The notes below the pieces were generated by a model that was given only the letters and a program-made list of their open reading frames with translations, made no database searches and was not told the DNA's origin. This document shows, piece after piece, positions 59,111 through 64,000 of a DNA stretch of 64,000 nucleotides (position 1 is the stretch's first letter; every line of letters starts with the position of its first letter). Location: assembly GCF_023375975.1 (NCBI RefSeq), contig NC_064412.1:9784501-9848500 (forward strand), given 5' to 3'. The translations under genes and the position numbers were made by a program. Source of the DNA: Astyanax mexicanus (Eukaryota; Chordata; Actinopteri; Characiformes; Acestrorhamphidae).

Positions 59111-60334
59111 GTGCCATCATAAGCCAGACACACCAGATTAGTTTGACCAGAGATTGAACTACAACATATGTACTTCTGTTTTTAATGAAAGGAATGGAAA
59201 TATATTTTAGTAATTTGACTGTGTTACAATATTAAGTATGCTTTTGGTGCTTTTTAATAATGTAGCATCACTGGGGACGGAAAAACGAGGCAAGGCCATA
59301 GTTTAATTTATTTTAAAACTTTATTTAGAACAGGAAAGAGAGTGAAAGAACAAACAGTGGTTCTCTCATAACTGATGGAGGCCTTAATCCACCCTAGAAC
59401 CCAACAGATTCTTACTGTTTTCATACTTTCTTGTTATAATTTACTAAAACAGATTTTTATACACAGTATATATATTTGTTGCCTTTTGAGAAACATTATG
59501 CAGCTAAACCATGTTTGTCAGATTAATCATAATGAATCAAGGGTTCTCATCTATGGTTCTAGAGACCTGCCCTGCAAGTTTTAGGTGATTTCTTGCTTAA
59601 AAAACTGATCAGCTTGTTATTAAAAGTTAGCATAAAAATGAACTGTATGTTTAATATATCCACATGGATTTCTAAACTTCCAAAAAGTATATTTTTCCTC
59701 CCAAAAATGTAATTCAAGCAATAAAGGATTAGGAGAATGCATAACACACCACCAGTAGAACCACCACAACTAAACTACATGAACTCACACTTACAAAATA
59801 AAACAGTATTGTGCGTTGTTGGTATTTCTGCTGTAATGTTAAAGATTTTCAGAGTTTAATAAATATTTATAAATAAATACTGGCATGTAGCCTGGTTTAA
59901 ACACATAAACACATCAACATCTAGGGTTAAGCAATTATGGGATAGACTAATGGATCATATTGGATTAACAGATGACTTTTTTCTTGCAATTTTCGCTCAT
60001 GTGATTTTGGCCAATATCAGACTGATACCGATACGGAGTATCATATCGGCTCACCCCTAGAATAAAGTGCTTCTTTAAATTACATTTTATTAAAATTTGA
60101 CTTATAGATTTCTAGAATACTGTCAATAGAAAAATCTTCAGTAAAAGTCGTAATTGTTGTGCACTCTTAAACACTTTCGTGATTTCGTCATGTTTCTTCA
60201 TGTTGCAGGGGATGGCTGCTGTTGTTGTTCTTTATACTAGTAAACAGCACTTTATCATAGCATGCAGTAATGTTATTTTGTATTTCTCTTTTGTGGATAA
60301 TATACGACCCTGAGCAAACTTCTAAGCATGGAAA
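59111..60334. other. Intergenic AT-rich DNA between the two genes
   Basis: No gene seen. A hAT-like end (GATACGGAGTATCATATCGG followed by CTCACCCCTAG) lies at about 60027-60060. Confidence 0.5.
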
Positions 60335-60631
60335 TTGTCTTTATTTGTTCTTTGAGAAATATCCTTGAGCTAGGATTTTACGCATGCGTTCTCTAAGTGC
60401 GTGTGGCATGCTGAACATGCCTCTGCTGTCGTGGAAATATGACTTTAATATTCTACAAGCTTTCTGCTCTCTGGAAGACAATATGGATGGGAGAGGGTTG
60501 AGGTTGCTGTTGTCTTACGAAAAGGTTCACAACGACACACATCTGAGACGGTAAGTGATACCACAGCAGTGTGAGTGTGTGTGAGTGTGTGTGCGTGTTT
60601 GGATGTGCCCTCGGAGTCACAGAGAGGACCT
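60335..60631 (-). other. ndufa4l2: ndufa4l2 3' UTR (predicted)
   Basis: On the minus strand an AATAAA signal lies at 60345-60340, about 290 nt after the stop. The stretch includes a short TG repeat near 60570-60600. The end is inferred only from the signal. Confidence 0.45.
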
Positions 60632-60688
60632 TTAAAAGTCAGGTCCTTCCTTCTTCAGCTTCTTGTAGTCTGTAGTGACGGCCACCAA
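60632..60688 (-). CDS. ndufa4l2: ndufa4l2 last coding exon and stop
   Basis: A 57-nt exon read from 60688 down to the TAA at 60634-60632. It follows CTCTTCACAG and encodes LVAVTTDYKKLKKEGPDF. The DYKKLKK(E/D)xPDF tail is the family's C-terminal signature. Confidence 0.94.
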   Translation of the reverse strand: MVAVTTDYKKLKKEGPDF

Positions 60689-61241
60689 CTGTGAAGAGAG
60701 GGAGAGGGGGAATACATTTAAATCTGCTTAGCTTAAATTAAGACCATCAGGCTGGCAGAGGCAGGAAACCAACACACACACACACTCAGCACACACACAC
60801 ACACACACACGTATATATATTGTGTGTCTGCTCAGCCCAAACCCCACCCACCCCTCCGCCCTCTTTATACTCAGCATGAAATCACATTTCTCACCGCATC
60901 ACCCTTTGCATGTTGAGGTCACGGCTTTCAAACAGGTACCCCACCCCACTCCAACCCACTCTAGTAGATGCGGTTTCCTCTGTCTGCATTGATTATTTTC
61001 AATCTGCATATTTTCATTGATCTCCCAACAGCCCAAAACACACTCACTCCCATACACACACACACACACACGCTCATGCACACACACACACACACACACA
61101 CACTCAGACTTATTACTGAGTAAGGATGGCAGTAGAATGAGGATTCCTGACCTTTGACTGCGGTTGAGAATTAAACATGGTGTGTTGTGACCTTTTTATG
61201 TGCTTCGGCGCATGTGTTCACGTCCACATCCACCAACCGCA

Positions 61242-61276
<35 letters not shown>

Positions 61277-62981
61277 CACACGCATCTCTTCTGAGCATTT
61301 CTGTTATTTCTCATTCAAATTGCTGTCTGTGTTTCTCGTGTTTTTTTTTTTCCCTCAGCTTTTCGGGATGCCGCTCTCGACCGGCATGTTCTGTTATTCC
61401 AAACGGGAACAAAATGTTCACCTGCCGCGTCCTGAATTATTCTCTCTGAAGCGTCATTAACGAGCAGCGCGCGGAAACACACTTTCAGCGATGCTCCACC
61501 GCCAGGCTACCGGAGAGGGGATCCCAACCGCAGCTACCTCAGTTACAGTCTGACAGGCGGTGAATTTTAAGAAGTGTCTGAGTTTTCAGAATTTCTGATT
61601 TTCTGTCAGAATTTATATTTGTCTTTATTTATACTGTAGATAATTTTCTGATTGTCTAAAGGTCTAATATCAGAAATAAAACACACACACAGAGACAGAG
61701 CCACTGGAATAGGCAGCCACTCGTGTCGGCGCCGGAAGTATAAGAGGATAATTCGTTATTGTTATTTAATGAAAGTATAATTCTTTGTTGTTTCACTATG
61801 TGTAACTGCAATTTTTTATTTATATCATTATGTCTTATCCTTGTTTTGTAACTTTTTACACATTTTTTTGTAATCTGTCTGTCTGTCATGTTTTTTTCAT
61901 TTATTTTGTCGGGGTCTAGTTTGAATGAATGCCCTGTGAGCCAGTGTTTGTGAAAAAGTGCTATTATACTATTTCAGTCTGTTTTAGATCAGCGGAGGAC
62001 TGGACGGGGAAGCACGACAGGATTTTGTCTCATACTCATACATGTCTCGCCTCTGATTGGCTAACAGCACTCTCCCTCCACGGCTCTGCAGTGGGCCATC
62101 ACAAGTCGAGGTGGGCAGGGCCATGAACTCTAATTTACGGGTCGACCTCAGTCTGGAGTCTTTTCCTGATTCACTCATATTTCTGTCTATTTTCTTTTAT
62201 TGGTTAATGCAGGCAAAGGGGGTAGAAGACCAGTTTTATGTGCAGCATACAACTTGGTGTGACCTACTGTATTTAAAATAAAAAGCAGGTACTGAAAGCT
62301 TTTTAGCAAAACGACACCTTTAACATACACTTCCGTACACTTCCTTAATGCACTGCTTTGAAGTTTGTTTGTATTTAATGCTTCTTTTGAATTTGTCACT
62401 TCTTTATCTAACAGAAAACATGTATTTGCTGCCAACAAAATCATTCATTTGGGTGTTTGATTTTAGAAGGTCATCGGCTTTAAATTCCACAATCATAAAA
62501 AAAAGTCTTTACACAAATTTATAGGAGAAGAAAAAAGCTTCTTAATAGATGTCTGTGCAATGTTTTTCCATTATATTTTTTAATTCACATAACATCAGAT
62601 CCACATTATGTCAAAAAGTGAAACCTATACTAACATGCCAAATGTCATGGGATACATAGCACAGATTTAGGAATTTAGGACGATTTAGGAATTGCCACAC
62701 CTGTATAAGCTGTGATTACACTGAATGCATTACTTTTATGTAGAATGCTCCCTCCTCTTGTGTATCGCTGTAGTTGGGTTATTGTGGGGTTTTTTTGTGT
62801 CTCGATGAATGTTCTCCACTGTAAATATCATGCAGGCTGAACCGGGAGCAGAAGGCATGACAGTTGTGTCGCCGCTGTCAGGCTGAAACTGATCTGAGTG
62901 CAGTCAGCAGGAGCTTTTACCTTGTACTGATAGGTGGGACTGAGTTTGTTCCATGGCTCTGGGTTATTCTTCCTGTCCCAG
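60632..62981 (-). CDS. ndufa4l2: NDUFA4-like 2, last two coding exons (5' part off-window)
   Basis: NDUFA4L2 is a small inner-membrane mitochondrial protein related to NDUFA4, a cytochrome-oxidase-associated subunit. Joining 62981..62921 to 60688..60632 on the minus strand gives (C)WDRKNNPEPWNKLSPTYQYK, then LVAVTTDYKKLKKEGPDF and TAA. The extra Lys in DRKNNPEPWN and the DYKKLKK ending favour NDUFA4L2 over NDUFA4. The intron is 2.2 kb, GT-AG, phase 0. The upstream exon, encoding the membrane helix and ending before the split Cys codon, is not found up to position 64000. The neighbour shmt2 converges on it, as recalled for human. Induction by HIF is known for the mammalian gene, but no promoter is in view. 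Confidence 0.93.
60689..62920 (-). other. ndufa4l2: ndufa4l2 intron before the last exon
   Basis: 2.2 kb, GT-AG on the minus strand. Holds CA repeats (60774-60810, 61050-61102, 61243-61276). A GC-richer, CpG-containing stretch at 61360-61560 may be regulatory. 61580-62820 shows nothing recognisable. Confidence 0.7.
62921..62981 (-). CDS. ndufa4l2: ndufa4l2 penultimate coding exon
   Basis: A 61-nt exon read on the minus strand from 62981 down. It follows an acceptor ending CTGTCAG and ends at a GTAAAA donor. Its first base completes a split Cys codon; 20 full codons follow, WDRKNNPEPWNKLSPTYQYK. This is the conserved region just after the single membrane helix of the NDUFA4 family. Confidence 0.94.
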
Positions 62982-63013
62982 CTGACAGAATGAGGATAAG
63001 GCCAGACCCGTAT

Positions 63014-63075
<62 letters not shown>

Positions 63076-64000
63076 GAGCAAAAGAGAGCAAGAGAATCAG
63101 AAAAAGAGAGAGAGAGTCAATTGGGGGCAAAAAAGGGAGAAGAATGTGGGAAAGTTGGAATCAGGGGAAGAGAAAAGGGGTGAAAATGAGACAGGAATGG
63201 GAGGAGTAAAAAGGGGATGGAGAGAAGGGAAAGGTGTGAAGTGAGGGAGGGAAGGAGGGTGAGAAGAGAGGAGGGAAGTAATTATCACTGGAGTTGAAGG
63301 AGGGCAGTATTTTGGCAGAGTGCCGCTTTTCATTAAACAAAGTTTGTTTCTCACAGAGAAAGAGAGAGAGAGAAAGAGAGAGAGAGAGAAAAAGAGACAG
63401 AGAGAGAGAGAGAGAGAGAGAAAAAGAGAGAAAGAGAGAGAGAGAGCACAATAACAGAGCGGCGGGCCCGAACGCCCCCATGCGATCAGACATGCACACA
63501 CAAACACAATAGAGCAACACAGGAATAGAGCAGGGTTACGCAGTTTAAATCTGAAATATTTTATGGCTTTCCAAACCACTGACTTGAACTAATTTTCAGG
63601 CACCAAATGTATGATTACTTTAACTAATCTGGATAAATGTTAACCTTCACTTTAAACTACTATTTGTACATTTCAGATAGTTTTTTCTTTGATATATGGG
63701 TAGGTTAAGATGAAAATTAAGTGTTCTCTGTTAAGTGGCTGTTAAAAGTAAGTTTTCAAAAGGTTTGTAAGATATAAGTTATAATTATAAATATTTGGAC
63801 ATATGTGGACATATTTAACTTTTTAAGTATGTTTTACTTAAAGTTTTACCAAAACCTCCGTAAGGGTTTGGACATTTCAATTATTAATTTAGTTGTGTGT
63901 TTCAGTCCTGATGCTGTCAGTCTGCCTGCTCTGGACTCTGAACTACTCAACAAAGACTCCACTTCTCAGCATGCACTCACACCGGATTTCCCTGATCATG
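62982..64000 (-). other. ndufa4l2: ndufa4l2 upstream intron (partial)
   Basis: Dominated by purine repeats: (GA)n at 63014-63072 and 63356-63446, with GGGA-rich DNA between. The (GA)n nearest exon 62981 reads as CT on the minus strand, 33 bp from the acceptor. No NDUFA4-type helix exon is found up to the window end. Confidence 0.7.

Noticed and set aside
62828..63130. 100-codon minus-strand frame as a single coding unit
   Set aside because: Only 62921-62981 matches NDUFA4L2. The rest is intron, including the GA repeat.
63097..63579. 160-codon minus-strand frame rich in Ser, Leu and Phe
   Set aside because: It is a translation of GA/GGGA repeats and shows no NDUFA4 helix motif.

Overview
The window is vertebrate nuclear DNA, almost certainly from a teleost fish. 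The evidence is a GT-AG intron-rich gene, a dense load of Tc1/mariner, hAT and piggyBac-like relics, a CR1/L2-type LINE and long TG, CT, CA and TA microsatellites. A characiform or other otophysan is my guess, not something the sequence proves.

Two genes are supported. The first is shmt2 (mitochondrial serine hydroxymethyltransferase) on the plus strand. All 12 coding exons can be placed between 1981 and 42854. They join in phase to a 502-residue protein with the PLP lysine at residue 279. The 3' UTR probably runs to a poly(A) signal at 44491. The second is the 3' half of ndufa4l2 on the minus strand: its last two coding exons are at 62981-62921 and 60688-60632, and the earlier exons lie beyond position 64000. 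The two genes face each other tail to tail, as I recall for human SHMT2 and NDUFA4L2.

Layout: 1-435 is a dead Tc1 transposase on the minus strand; 830-1190 is a TA microsatellite; 1801-1980 is the shmt2 promoter, with a ZNF143/THAP11-type motif. Intron 1 (16.6 kb) is full of DNA-transposon relics, including a hAT with a perfect 8-bp target-site duplication at 16180-17274. Intron 2 ends in a 300-bp TG/CG tract against the exon 3 acceptor. Introns 4 and 8 hold members of one inverted-repeat transposon family, also seen in introns 1 and 11. Intron 5 contains a decayed tandem duplication of shmt2 itself, covering the end of exon 3, intron 3 and exon 5. Intron 11 holds a 3.2-kb LINE with a 755-codon open frame and a perfect 30-bp hairpin. 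From 44.5 to 60.3 kb I see only intergenic repeats, microsatellites and a few complex, possibly regulatory, unique stretches.

Functionally, SHMT2 makes glycine and 5,10-methylene-THF in the mitochondrial matrix, and NDUFA4L2 is a small mitochondrial inner-membrane protein of the NDUFA4 family. They share a compartment, but nothing in the window shows shared control. The most unusual structure is the fossil internal duplication of shmt2. Next are the hairpin in intron 11 and the microsatellites pressed against exons 3 and 7.
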